Both the position numbers and the translations under genes were made by a program. Under the pieces are notes generated by a model that was not told the DNA's origin, did no database searches, and saw nothing but the letters and a program-made list of their open reading frames with translations. From assembly GCF_025147765.1 (NCBI RefSeq), contig NZ_CP102265.1:1737001-1801000 (forward strand): 64,000 bases of DNA, written 5' to 3'. Below are positions 17,316-24,534 of this stretch, piece after piece. The stretch comes from Blautia obeum ATCC 29174. Lineage in GTDB: Bacteria; Bacillota; Clostridia; Lachnospirales; Lachnospiraceae. The number at the start of each line of letters is the position of its first letter. Position 1 is the stretch's first letter.

Positions 17316-18005
17316 ATGAGATGGTATACAGCAATCGGAATGAAAAAAGATGATGCAGATGGAAGGTTTTGTGTCTGGGTAGATGGGGAAGAAAAAGTAC
17401 TTACAGAAATGGAAACTATTTTGTGGGCTGCGCTCACCTGGTCTTTCTGTGAAGAGGATAAGGTCCATTCCCAGATGCATCGTCTTCTTGTATTTAGCCT
17501 TGGAGAAAAACAGGCACAGGAATGGGCGGACAAAGAGGATTTTCAGTTTTGCCTGAACCGTCTGGTAAAGCGGGGCCTGGTTGTGCTGACAGAAGGATGT
17601 ACCAGAGAGGAAGCTGTATACAGCATTATCAGCCGGTCAGTCATGTCTCCCATGGCCTTTTCACGGACAGAACGCATGAAGCATTTTATGGAAGCCCTTT
17701 CCATGGGAAAAGGACTGAAGTTTTCACTGAGGGCTTTTAAAAAGCCGCTGCTTACAGAAGAGGAATACCAGATACTTTCCAATCTTCAGAGAGAAGGGGA
17801 TGTTTCCTATCATCTGAAATGCTTAAAAGAAAAGGCAAAAAGCAGGGAACCCAATTTGGCAGATTCCCTCCAGGAGCAGATACAGAGGGAATTTATAATC
17901 CGCGTAGCGCAGCTTTACTATAAGAAACAGCTTGTGATCGACTACATAAGAAGGGAGGACTGCCTTGAAGCAAACGGAACATCCGTATTGGCACAGGCTG
18001 TATAG
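17316..18005 (+). CDS. Unknown accessory-block protein
   Basis: This 229-residue soluble, mostly helical protein starts at ATG 17316 behind GGAGGAAA. The middle (FQFCLNRLVKRGLVVLTEG) could be a winged-helix segment, as in regulatory proteins, but I cannot assign it to a family. Its last 41 bases overlap the start of the next gene, which indicates coupled translation. Confidence 0.5.
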   Translation: MRWYTAIGMKKDDADGRFCVWVDGEEKVLTEMETILWAALTWSFCEEDKVHSQMHRLLVFSLGEKQAQEWADKEDFQFCLNRLVKRGLVVLTEGCTREEAVYSIISRSVMSPMAFSRTERMKHFMEALSMGKGLKFSLRAFKKPLLTEEEYQILSNLQREGDVSYHLKCLKEKAKSREPNLADSLQEQIQREFIIRVAQLYYKKQLVIDYIRREDCLEANGTSVLAQAV

Positions 18006-18468
18006 ATGCTTGGAAGATTTTGGAACACGTTATCAGAATATACCGGATTTTTTTAAGGACAGGATCCAGCGATATGGTATCCTGTCTCTTTTTATCCTGC
18101 TTTTCGGATCATTTATGGGAACATGGATGAAAGATAAAACTTTTATTTTCTGGTCTTTTCTGCTTGGGATTATCGGGTTTATAAGAACATATCTTATTTT
18201 CCGCACCGCGGATAAAAAGACCTATGAAATCGTGGAAGGGCTGGTAACCGGGATAGACGGGAAAAATCCCTTTGCAAGATTACGGAAGATCCGGGTAAGT
18301 GATCCGACCGGACGGCAGAGTGAACTTTTGCTGGATAAAAACGTAAAAGTTTTGGAGGGAAAACGCTATCGGTTTTATTTTGGCATAAATGAAAAGAAGC
18401 TGGTAGGAATCCGCCGGGTGGATGCAGCGCTCAATAACGGGACTTTTTTGGGAAACGAAGAAATATAA
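17965..18468 (+). CDS. Unknown small membrane protein
   Basis: This 167-residue protein starts at TTG 17965 with AGGGAGG 7-13 bases upstream. It has two membrane helices (about 39-55 and 61-78) and then a cytoplasmic beta-rich domain of about 90 residues, an OB-like pattern (EIVEGLVTGIDGKNP...RKIRVSDPTGRQSEL). The topology is the same as that of the protein at 16585. No known family is recognised. Confidence 0.5.
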   Translation: MKQTEHPYWHRLYRCLEDFGTRYQNIPDFFKDRIQRYGILSLFILLFGSFMGTWMKDKTFIFWSFLLGIIGFIRTYLIFRTADKKTYEIVEGLVTGIDGKNPFARLRKIRVSDPTGRQSELLLDKNVKVLEGKRYRFYFGINEKKLVGIRRVDAALNNGTFLGNEEI

Positions 18469-18490
18469 GAGGAAGAGATTCCTTTTATAG

Positions 18491-18556
18491 CAGGGAGGGG
18501 AGCACCAGGCATGGTTCGATTCCATGCTGCCCTGTTTCCGCAAAAGATTATTGCGG
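18491..18556 (+). ncRNA. Structured 5' leader of the cold-shock gene
   Basis: Two stem-loops lie between the previous gene and the csp gene. The first has outer arms CAGGG (18491-18495) and CCCTG (18530-18534) and an inner stem GCATGG/CCATGC closing the loop TTCGATT. The second pairs CCGCAA (18538-18543) with TTGCGG (18551-18556). Cold-shock genes commonly have temperature-sensitive leaders. That role here is inference. Confidence 0.4.
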
Positions 18557-18581
18557 GAAATACAGCAAAGGAGAGAAGGAT

Positions 18582-18809
18582 ATGTCAGAAACACTACAGG
18601 GAACCGTGAAATGGTTCAGCGCACAGAAAGGATACGGTTTTATCACCGGTGAAGACGGGATTGATTATTTCGCCCACTTTTCGGAGATCCAGATGGATGG
18701 ATACCGGAAATTAAGCGGTGGCCAGCCGGTCCTTTTTGAAGCAGGGACGGATGCCAACGGGCGAAGCCTTGCCAAAAATATTTCCCCGGCGGATCCAAAC
18801 GCTGAGTAA
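18582..18809 (+). CDS. Cold-shock protein (CspA family)
   Basis: This 75-residue single OB-fold protein has the nucleic-acid motifs RNP1 (KGYGFI) and RNP2 (DYFAHF; usually DVFVHF, so Val is replaced by Tyr and Ala). It starts with VKWF as in all CspA proteins. The usual length is 65-75 residues. Family members melt RNA structure and can act as transcription antiterminators. It is carried inside the accessory block, behind a structured leader, so it may serve the element rather than the host. Confidence 0.93.
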   Translation: MSETLQGTVKWFSAQKGYGFITGEDGIDYFAHFSEIQMDGYRKLSGGQPVLFEAGTDANGRSLAKNISPADPNAE

Positions 18810-18880
18810 GACGTTTTCATAGTGCATGTACAGATTACCTATTCCCCTCAGATACATGCATTTATGCAGACGGATGAAAA

Positions 18881-18905
18881 GACAGGCGGTATCATGCCGC
18901 CTGTC
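18881..18905 (+). terminator. Perfect inverted repeat after csp
   Basis: GACAGGCGG (18881-18889) and CCGCCTGTC (18897-18905) form a 9-bp perfect stem. No T-run follows, so it may stabilise the mRNA 3' end or be a factor-assisted terminator. Confidence 0.4.
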
Positions 18906-18967
18906 ACAACATGTAGCAGAATAATAAAGATAACTCACGCAATAACACAATATATAGTTAAAATTAA

Positions 18968-18996
18968 TTGACAACCACAAAATGTTGTGGTAGTCT
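18968..18996 (+). promoter_or_regulatory. Promoter with operator in the spacer
   Basis: A perfect -35 TTGACA (18968-18973) lies 17 bases from a weak -10 TAGTCT (18991-18996). The spacer holds the inverted repeat ACCACAA (18974-18980) / TTGTGGT (18985-18991), as expected of a repressor site. A further stem (ACAGTC 19017-19022, GACTGT 19029-19034) follows in the leader. It would drive the genes from 19197 on. Confidence 0.5.
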
Positions 18997-19196
18997 TTAA
19001 ATGAAAAATAATTTAACAGTCTATAAAAGACTGTGGTTATTCTTTAGTTCCGGACATTCCGGAAGAAACACTTTGGGGCGGTCTTGCCCTTAATGAGAAA
19101 AAATGGATATGCAAAATATAAGGAAGATGCAAGAAGGAAAGAAGATTCTTTTTGTGTCTTTTTTTATTGCATAAAAAGCAGAAAGGAGGAGCACGA

Positions 19197-19268
19197 ATGA
19201 AACTGTCAGTTAAAGAAACTGCAAAAAGAAATACCTTAAGAACATCAAAAAAAGAAAACACATTGTAA
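19197..19268 (+). CDS. Very small basic protein (23 residues)
   Basis: A 23-codon frame with a strong ribosome site (AAAGGAGG, 7 bases before ATG 19197) encodes a very basic peptide rich in Lys, Thr and Arg. It ends at TAA 19266-19268, 17 bases before the next start. It could be a leader peptide for the following genes or a nucleic-acid-binding microprotein. No family is recognised. Confidence 0.4.
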   Translation: MKLSVKETAKRNTLRTSKKENTL

Positions 19269-19285
19269 AATCAGGAGGGTCGATT

Positions 19286-19417
19286 ATGGAGACAATTAAA
19301 TGGGAAAACGCAAATGCACTGGAAATTGGAATGCTTATGGAGATGGCAGAAGACGGCTATGTATTTTGCATCGAAGATGGAAAGATACAGGCTGTTGAAG
19401 TCCGGATTTTCAGCTAG
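19286..19417 (+). CDS. Small unknown protein (43 residues)
   Basis: A 43-residue frame starts at ATG 19286 behind AGGAGGG (19273-19279). It is acidic and compact (MEMAEDGYVFCIEDGKIQAV) and reads like a small beta-hairpin domain. It is followed within 20 bases by the gene at 19436. The family is unknown. Confidence 0.45.
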   Translation: METIKWENANALEIGMLMEMAEDGYVFCIEDGKIQAVEVRIFS

Positions 19418-19435
19418 CGTGGAAAGGCGGACATT

Positions 19436-20548
19436 ATGTATTATAAAGATGACTTTTATAAGGAGTTCCGGACAGAAAAGGAACTGTGCGAGTGTCTGGA
19501 AGAGATAGACAGCCGGGCAGAATGGATCCGGGTCACCAGTAAGAAATTAAAGGTGGCAGCTGCAGGAGAGGAAACCTGTACAGAGGTTCCGGGCATTTCC
19601 CTGGAAGCACTGGAAAAAGATACCTTATCTCATTCCAGGCTGGTTCTTATCCTGCCCGAGAGGATCTGTTATATAGGAAATTCAGCAATCAAATCGTTGA
19701 AAGGACGGGCCAGGATTGATGGCAAAGCCCTGGCAGATGTCGATAAGAAAACACTGGCAGAGATCTTGAATAAATGCCTGAAGGTTGCAAGAGGAAGAGC
19801 ACTGATCCGTTTCTGTGAAGGAAAAATAAGGGCAGTCCTGTCCGGTGATGAAAAAGATTATGCCATCATATCCATGCCGGATATGTACATGGTTACCTCG
19901 GCATATATCCATGGGGACTATGAGAAGGCAACGTTTTTAAACGGCTATGCAGACCATTATTCTGTTACGGCGTCCTGGCAGCTGGAAGATACGAAACTTA
20001 CAGATGTTTATAAGGAACTGATGCAGAATTATGGAAGAAAGACCGATAAGGACATAAAAGCAGTTGTACGGATCACTACGTCAGACGTTGGTGTGTCCGG
20101 AGCGAATATTTTCTATTCCCTGCAGGAGCCGACAAGAAATGTGATCCTTGGCAATGCCCTGAAGGTTACGCACAAAAACTGTAAAGGAATGGAAGATTTC
20201 ACGGAAAACATAGAGTCGATCTTCGATTACTACCGGGAAGTCTTAAAAGGGGTCATGCGGCTGTGTGATATCTGGATCGAGCATCCGGCAAATGCCATGG
20301 CAGGGATCATGAAGCAGGCGGGATTTGGCAAAAAACTGCTTGCAGAAACCGTGGAGCAGTTTAAGGCTACTACCGGGGATGAGCCATGTAGCGCATACGA
20401 GATCTACTGCGGGATCTGTGAATCCATTACCATTGCAAGGCAGGAAAAGACGAATGAGAGAGGACTTTTAGCTCTGGAAGAAAAAATTGCCGGCTGTGTG
20501 TCAAAACGCTGGCATGAATATGATATTCCTGGCACTGTAAAATACTAA
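19436..20548 (+). CDS. DUF932-like element protein (tentative)
   Basis: This 370-residue soluble protein has a central region (IKSLKGRARIDGKALADVDKK followed by EILNKCLKVARGRALI) and the stretch VVRITTSDVGVSGANIFY. These recall the DUF932 proteins of phages and plasmids, whose role is unknown. I make that link by impression and it needs a profile search. There is no signal peptide or membrane segment. A short hairpin terminator lies just downstream. Confidence 0.5.
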   Translation: MYYKDDFYKEFRTEKELCECLEEIDSRAEWIRVTSKKLKVAAAGEETCTEVPGISLEALEKDTLSHSRLVLILPERICYIGNSAIKSLKGRARIDGKALADVDKKTLAEILNKCLKVARGRALIRFCEGKIRAVLSGDEKDYAIISMPDMYMVTSAYIHGDYEKATFLNGYADHYSVTASWQLEDTKLTDVYKELMQNYGRKTDKDIKAVVRITTSDVGVSGANIFYSLQEPTRNVILGNALKVTHKNCKGMEDFTENIESIFDYYREVLKGVMRLCDIWIEHPANAMAGIMKQAGFGKKLLAETVEQFKATTGDEPCSAYEIYCGICESITIARQEKTNERGLLALEEKIAGCVSKRWHEYDIPGTVKY

Positions 20549-20567
20549 CAGGATTTAAAAGAATGGA

Positions 20568-20590
20568 GACAGCATGGACTGTCTTTTTTT
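20568..20590 (+). terminator. Short hairpin with T-run
   Basis: GACAG (20568-20572) and CTGTC (20579-20583) are followed by seven T. The next start codon is at 20605, which leaves no room for a separate promoter. Confidence 0.55.
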
Positions 20591-20604
20591 GATGGGAGGA
20601 AAAC

Positions 20605-21123
20605 ATGAAGGTTACGAATGGAAAAGATGTGGCAAGGCTGCTGGTAGATGAATACTTGAACTGCCATCCCACCGGACACAAAAAATTTATGGAGTCCATG
20701 GCAAAAGAGCAGCAGGAAATAAAAGACAATTACACTTATCTTGGGTTTGCCTGGCTAAAAGGTCTTTCAGAGGTCAGATATTACGATCTTCGAAACGAAG
20801 CATCGAAACTGATGGCCGATGATCTGTGTCTGCATGTAAAGGAACAGCCAGAAAGGGTGTGCCTGGTGTATGAAGGTGTAGAGGAAATGGAGATCAATCC
20901 TTCAGATGAAGAGCAGATGGCAAAAATGTTTACCTGCTACCTGCTTGCAGGAAGTATGGACGGATATGGGGAATTTGTGGATTATGCCCTTGATACCCAC
21001 AGGACACTGCAGCAGAACCTGACACGGTTTTTTGTGGAATGGTTTGCAAAAGCAGAAAAAGGCTCTGCATTTTTAAAACGGGCAAAGATGGTGTATTCCA
21101 GGTATTCCCTGCCATATATCTAA
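20605..21123 (+). CDS. Unknown accessory-block protein
   Basis: This 172-residue soluble helical protein starts at ATG 20605 with GGGAGGAAA upstream. Features are an acidic middle (YEGVEEMEINPSDEEQM) and an aromatic end. No motif is recognised. Its only upstream signal is the terminator-like hairpin, so its expression probably depends on read-through. Confidence 0.5.
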   Translation: MKVTNGKDVARLLVDEYLNCHPTGHKKFMESMAKEQQEIKDNYTYLGFAWLKGLSEVRYYDLRNEASKLMADDLCLHVKEQPERVCLVYEGVEEMEINPSDEEQMAKMFTCYLLAGSMDGYGEFVDYALDTHRTLQQNLTRFFVEWFAKAEKGSAFLKRAKMVYSRYSLPYI

Positions 21124-21139
21124 ATTACGGAGGTATGTG

Positions 21140-21853
21140 ATGGATAGAAAACTTCCGGACTGGTTAAAAGAGAGCAGGGAGGCAGAAAAACTGATCGCAT
21201 GGCTGAAATCGCCGGATTGTGAAGTAAAAGAATTTTCCGGACAGCTGTTTATAAAGGCAAGATATGGAAACTGTTTCTTTTTCTTTGACTGTTTAAAGGA
21301 AAACAGAAAAACAGACCGGAACTGGTGTGCCGTGCTCCACATGCCGGAGTATTCCCTTTATGAAGCAGAAGATCTTTTTCTGAAGCCGATCGGGATACCG
21401 GATGATTTTGGCTTTCCTGTGCGTGAAGATCTGATTCCGAAACTGGAAACACAGATAAGCCGCATTGGAAAGAAACTTATCCGGGAACAATGGGATGAAC
21501 TTTTGTTAAAAGGCGGGTATGCAGCTGCACAGATGATCCCGGAGATCAGCAGGGTTTATATCCAGCTAAATGCAGACCGTTTTATTAAAAAAGGAAAGCG
21601 GCCGGAGGATCTGATCTATCAGCCGCAGTTTCATTTTGCGGATATGAAGTGGGAATTTTCTGACTGGATGTTTCTGGAATATTTAAGCAACCCACAGCGG
21701 GCAGCAGAGCTTTTCGCCCAGAAGTGGCTGCTTGAAAAACTTCCGGAGATCTCAAAAAAGAAGATTTGTATCGGATGTATCCGGGAGGAAATGGAAGAAA
21801 TGTTAAAAAAGACTGGGACAGGGCCGGAGGCAAGCCTTCCGCGTTCTGCTTAG
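21140..21853 (+). CDS. Unknown accessory-block protein
   Basis: This protein of about 237 residues starts at ATG 21140 (GTG 21137 is also possible) behind GGAGGT (21128-21133). It is a soluble, tryptophan-rich alpha/beta protein. Near the end a Cys pair (KKICIGCIREE) might bind metal or be incidental. I do not recognise a family. The gene lies between the protein at 20605 and the ERF recombinase gene. Confidence 0.5.
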   Translation: MDRKLPDWLKESREAEKLIAWLKSPDCEVKEFSGQLFIKARYGNCFFFFDCLKENRKTDRNWCAVLHMPEYSLYEAEDLFLKPIGIPDDFGFPVREDLIPKLETQISRIGKKLIREQWDELLLKGGYAAAQMIPEISRVYIQLNADRFIKKGKRPEDLIYQPQFHFADMKWEFSDWMFLEYLSNPQRAAELFAQKWLLEKLPEISKKKICIGCIREEMEEMLKKTGTGPEASLPRSA

Positions 21854-21889
21854 TATAAAAAATGAAAAAATCAGGAGGAAACGAATAAT

Positions 21890-23050
21890 ATGGGTAAATA
21901 CAATTACATGAATCTGAACCAGAAGATGATCAGGATCCGGAAGAAAGTGCCGAAGCTGATCCGCAAACGGTACAGTGAGGACGTTACTTATGATTTTGTA
22001 AAACTGGATGATATTTATGAATGCCTGACACCGGCCCTTAATAAATACGGGGTCGATTTTGACATCTTAAGTGAAAGGCCGACACAGGTGGACGAACAGG
22101 GCAATTCCGTGTTTTTAAAGGAAATGGGAGCACTCTGGAGATATGAGGCTGACCTGGAGCTGTGCTGGACCAATGCAGACCGTCCGGGAGACAAGGTACG
22201 GAGCTTTTTGCATGTCATTGGAACCAATGAAGCACCGGATAAAGCAAAAGGTGCGGCATGGACGTATGGCCTGAAGTATTACTTCTTAAATAAATTCAAC
22301 ATCATGCAGGCATCTGGAATAGACGATCCGGACATGCGTGGGACGGAAAAAGAAGAAATGCCGAAGCAGGAAGCTTCCGTAAAACCGGAAAAACCGAAAA
22401 AGAAACAGGAAAAGGCAGAAAGAAAAGAAACCGCAGCAAAGCAGGAGCAAACGGAACCGGTCAGGGAAAAGAAAACGGACCGTAAAAAACTGCGTGATGG
22501 AAATGCCATATCAGAAGGTACTGTAAAAGTGGAATATGCAGTGACGGATACAGAAGAAAACCTTCCTGGACAGATGACTTTTGGAATGGAAGAAAGTGAA
22601 AGCGGACTGGAAGAATTTTCCGATGAAGAAACCAAAGCGGAAGATCCGGTTCAGACCGAGGAAATCTCCGTAGATGAGGAAATTACTGCCGAGACGGGTG
22701 CAGACGGTTTCCGTGCAGTAGAAGAAACGGATGAAGTTCCATTTGATGAAGATGATGAGATTTCTTTTGATGCAGAAGAAGAGGAAGAAACACCAGAAGA
22801 GACTGCTGAGGAAGTGTTGGAGGATATGGCTCACGAAGAGGATGAAGAGGATGAAGTGAAATGGGCAGAAAAGGTTATCTGCAATTTTGGTGTCTATGCC
22901 GGAACCCCTCTTGGGGAAATGATGCAGGATGCCAGAGGTTACCAGACGATCAAATGGCTGGTACAGCGTTACAAAGGCCAGAATCAGGAAATACAGAAAG
23001 CTGCGAAGATTCTTTTGGATCATGAAAAGGAAATGCAAAAAGCAGCCTGA
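21890..23050 (+). CDS. ERF-family single-strand-annealing protein
   Basis: This 386-residue protein has at its N-terminus (about 1-150) the ERF pattern: YDFVKLDDIYECLTPALNKYG, then HVIGTNEAPDKAKGAAWTYG and LKYYFLNKFNI, and an Asp pair (DDPD). ERF proteins anneal single strands during phage or plasmid recombination. A long Lys/Glu-rich linker (about 155-310) leads to a C-terminal module (FGVYAGTPLGEM...GYQTIKWLVQRY) like the short domain found in element-encoded exonuclease-related proteins. This suggests the element carries its own recombination or replication set. Confidence 0.78.
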   Translation: MGKYNYMNLNQKMIRIRKKVPKLIRKRYSEDVTYDFVKLDDIYECLTPALNKYGVDFDILSERPTQVDEQGNSVFLKEMGALWRYEADLELCWTNADRPGDKVRSFLHVIGTNEAPDKAKGAAWTYGLKYYFLNKFNIMQASGIDDPDMRGTEKEEMPKQEASVKPEKPKKKQEKAERKETAAKQEQTEPVREKKTDRKKLRDGNAISEGTVKVEYAVTDTEENLPGQMTFGMEESESGLEEFSDEETKAEDPVQTEEISVDEEITAETGADGFRAVEETDEVPFDEDDEISFDAEEEEETPEETAEEVLEDMAHEEDEEDEVKWAEKVICNFGVYAGTPLGEMMQDARGYQTIKWLVQRYKGQNQEIQKAAKILLDHEKEMQKAA

Positions 23051-23069
23051 AAACAGAGAAATAGTTTGA

Positions 23070-23097
23070 GGTGGCTCCGGGAACGGGGCCATCTTTT
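23070..23097 (+). terminator. Hairpin terminator before the primase-like gene
   Basis: GGTGGCTCCG (23070-23079) pairs with CGGGGCCATC (23084-23093) around a GGAA loop and is followed by TTTT. The next start is only 18 bases downstream. Confidence 0.65.
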
Positions 23098-23114
23098 ATG
23101 AAAAGGAGGAAGGC

Positions 23115-24380
23115 ATGTATGCCAGAGAATCGTTTACGATCGCAGAAGTAGCAGATCTTTTGTCAATCCGAAGACTGAGTGATTCTTACCAGGACGAATT
23201 TCCGGTGGAATGTCCTTTTTGCGGGGATTTAAGAGGAAAATGCAGTTTTTGCATCCACAAAAATGGAGAACTGAAAAATGTTTACCATTGCTATCATTGC
23301 GGAGCATCCGGAAACATGCTGACACTGTATGCGGAACTATCCGGCATTTACGGGAGAAACCGGTATAAAGAAGCCTACCGGGAGATAAAGCAGGCACTTT
23401 CTTTTTCTGGAACGGATAAAAGTCAGCAGTCCACGACACGAAATGGGTTCGTTTCTATCGTTCCTAAAAAGAAACGCATTTCCCTTACGGAAGAGGAATG
23501 GGATTACCGGGACCATGTATATAAGGAAATGCTCACTTTTCTTAAGCTTAAGGAAACACACCGGAGGAACCTTCTCCTGCGTGGGCTGACGTTAAATGAG
23601 GTCCGACAGATGGAAGAACGAGGTTTTTTAAGTACGGATGAGGAGAATTCCGTGGCCATTGCCAGAAAGCTCTTAAAAAAGGGATTTCGCCTGGATGGGG
23701 TTCCTGGATTTTTCATCAACCGGGATGGTGACTGGGAAGCTGCTTTTTATAAGAAGAATAACGGGTATCTTTGCCCGGTCCGGGATGGGAAGGAACGGAT
23801 CATAGGATTCCAGATCCGGCTGGATGTTCCTTTAAAAGAACGGAAGTACCTCTGGTTTACCAGCAGCGGCTTAGAAAAAGGCACATCAAGCGGCAGCCCG
23901 GCAGGAATGTTTGGGAAGATAAAGGATGGCACGGTTTACGTAACGGAAGGGATCTTAAAGGCAGAGATCGCATGGATGTGTACAGGAAATCCTTATATCG
24001 GAGTCCCTGGAGTTTCCAATCATAAAGGACTGGAAACTGTCTTGCGAAAACTGAAAGAGCAGGGGTTGAAAAGAGTTTACGAATGTTACGACATGGATAA
24101 AATGATGGAATTGTCCTGTAAGCACGATGAAAAAAGTGCGTGCCGGCAATGTGAACATGGAATCTATCTGTATCATGGAGAATGCCCCAAAAAGCGCAGA
24201 AAGCGGGACATGATCCGAAAAGGCTGTATAAAACTATATGAGATCTGTGAGGAACTGAATGTATCCTGCAAAAGAGTCACATGGGATACCGATGCATCCG
24301 GTACCTGGATGGAACACTACAAAGGCGTGGATGACTGGATCCTTCGAAAAGAGGAAAAAGGAAACTGGAAGACGGCATAA
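23115..24380 (+). CDS. CHC2 zinc-finger / Toprim primase-like protein
   Basis: This 421-residue protein has an N-terminal zinc finger (CPFCGDLRGKCSFC ... YHCYHCGASGNM, about residues 34-65) like that of DnaG-type primases. A C-terminal Toprim/DUF3854-like domain has VTEGILKAEIAW, IGVPGVSNHKG and the acidic motif CYDMDKMM at about 275-335. A second Cys cluster (CKHDEKSACRQC) sits in the last third. The probable role is primer synthesis or replication initiation for the mobile element. The helicase-like domain at 29491 would be a functional partner. Confidence 0.75.
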   Translation: MYARESFTIAEVADLLSIRRLSDSYQDEFPVECPFCGDLRGKCSFCIHKNGELKNVYHCYHCGASGNMLTLYAELSGIYGRNRYKEAYREIKQALSFSGTDKSQQSTTRNGFVSIVPKKKRISLTEEEWDYRDHVYKEMLTFLKLKETHRRNLLLRGLTLNEVRQMEERGFLSTDEENSVAIARKLLKKGFRLDGVPGFFINRDGDWEAAFYKKNNGYLCPVRDGKERIIGFQIRLDVPLKERKYLWFTSSGLEKGTSSGSPAGMFGKIKDGTVYVTEGILKAEIAWMCTGNPYIGVPGVSNHKGLETVLRKLKEQGLKRVYECYDMDKMMELSCKHDEKSACRQCEHGIYLYHGECPKKRRKRDMIRKGCIKLYEICEELNVSCKRVTWDTDASGTWMEHYKGVDDWILRKEEKGNWKTA

Positions 24381-24390
24381 AATGTTTGGT

Positions 24391-24436
24391 CAGATAAAAG
24401 GGAAACTGGAATTTTTTTCAGTTTCCTTTTTATCTG
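24391..24436 (+). terminator. Long symmetric terminator
   Basis: An 18-base arm starting CAGATAAAAGG (24391-24408) pairs with its near-perfect complement (24419-24436), with A- and T-runs on both sides. It could terminate in either direction. The adhesin-helicase gene starts about 100 bases downstream. Confidence 0.8.
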
Positions 24437-24534
24437 GCTGAAAAAGCCGGAAGAAAGGAGAAAGCGATGCAGATAAGAGACGGACCAAAAGAAAACTGCA
24501 GGGAAAAAAGCGATCATGAAAGGAGAACGTGCAC

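Noticed and set aside
18501..18534. tRNA gene
   Set aside because: Only a T-arm-like hairpin is present; acceptor, D and anticodon arms are missing.
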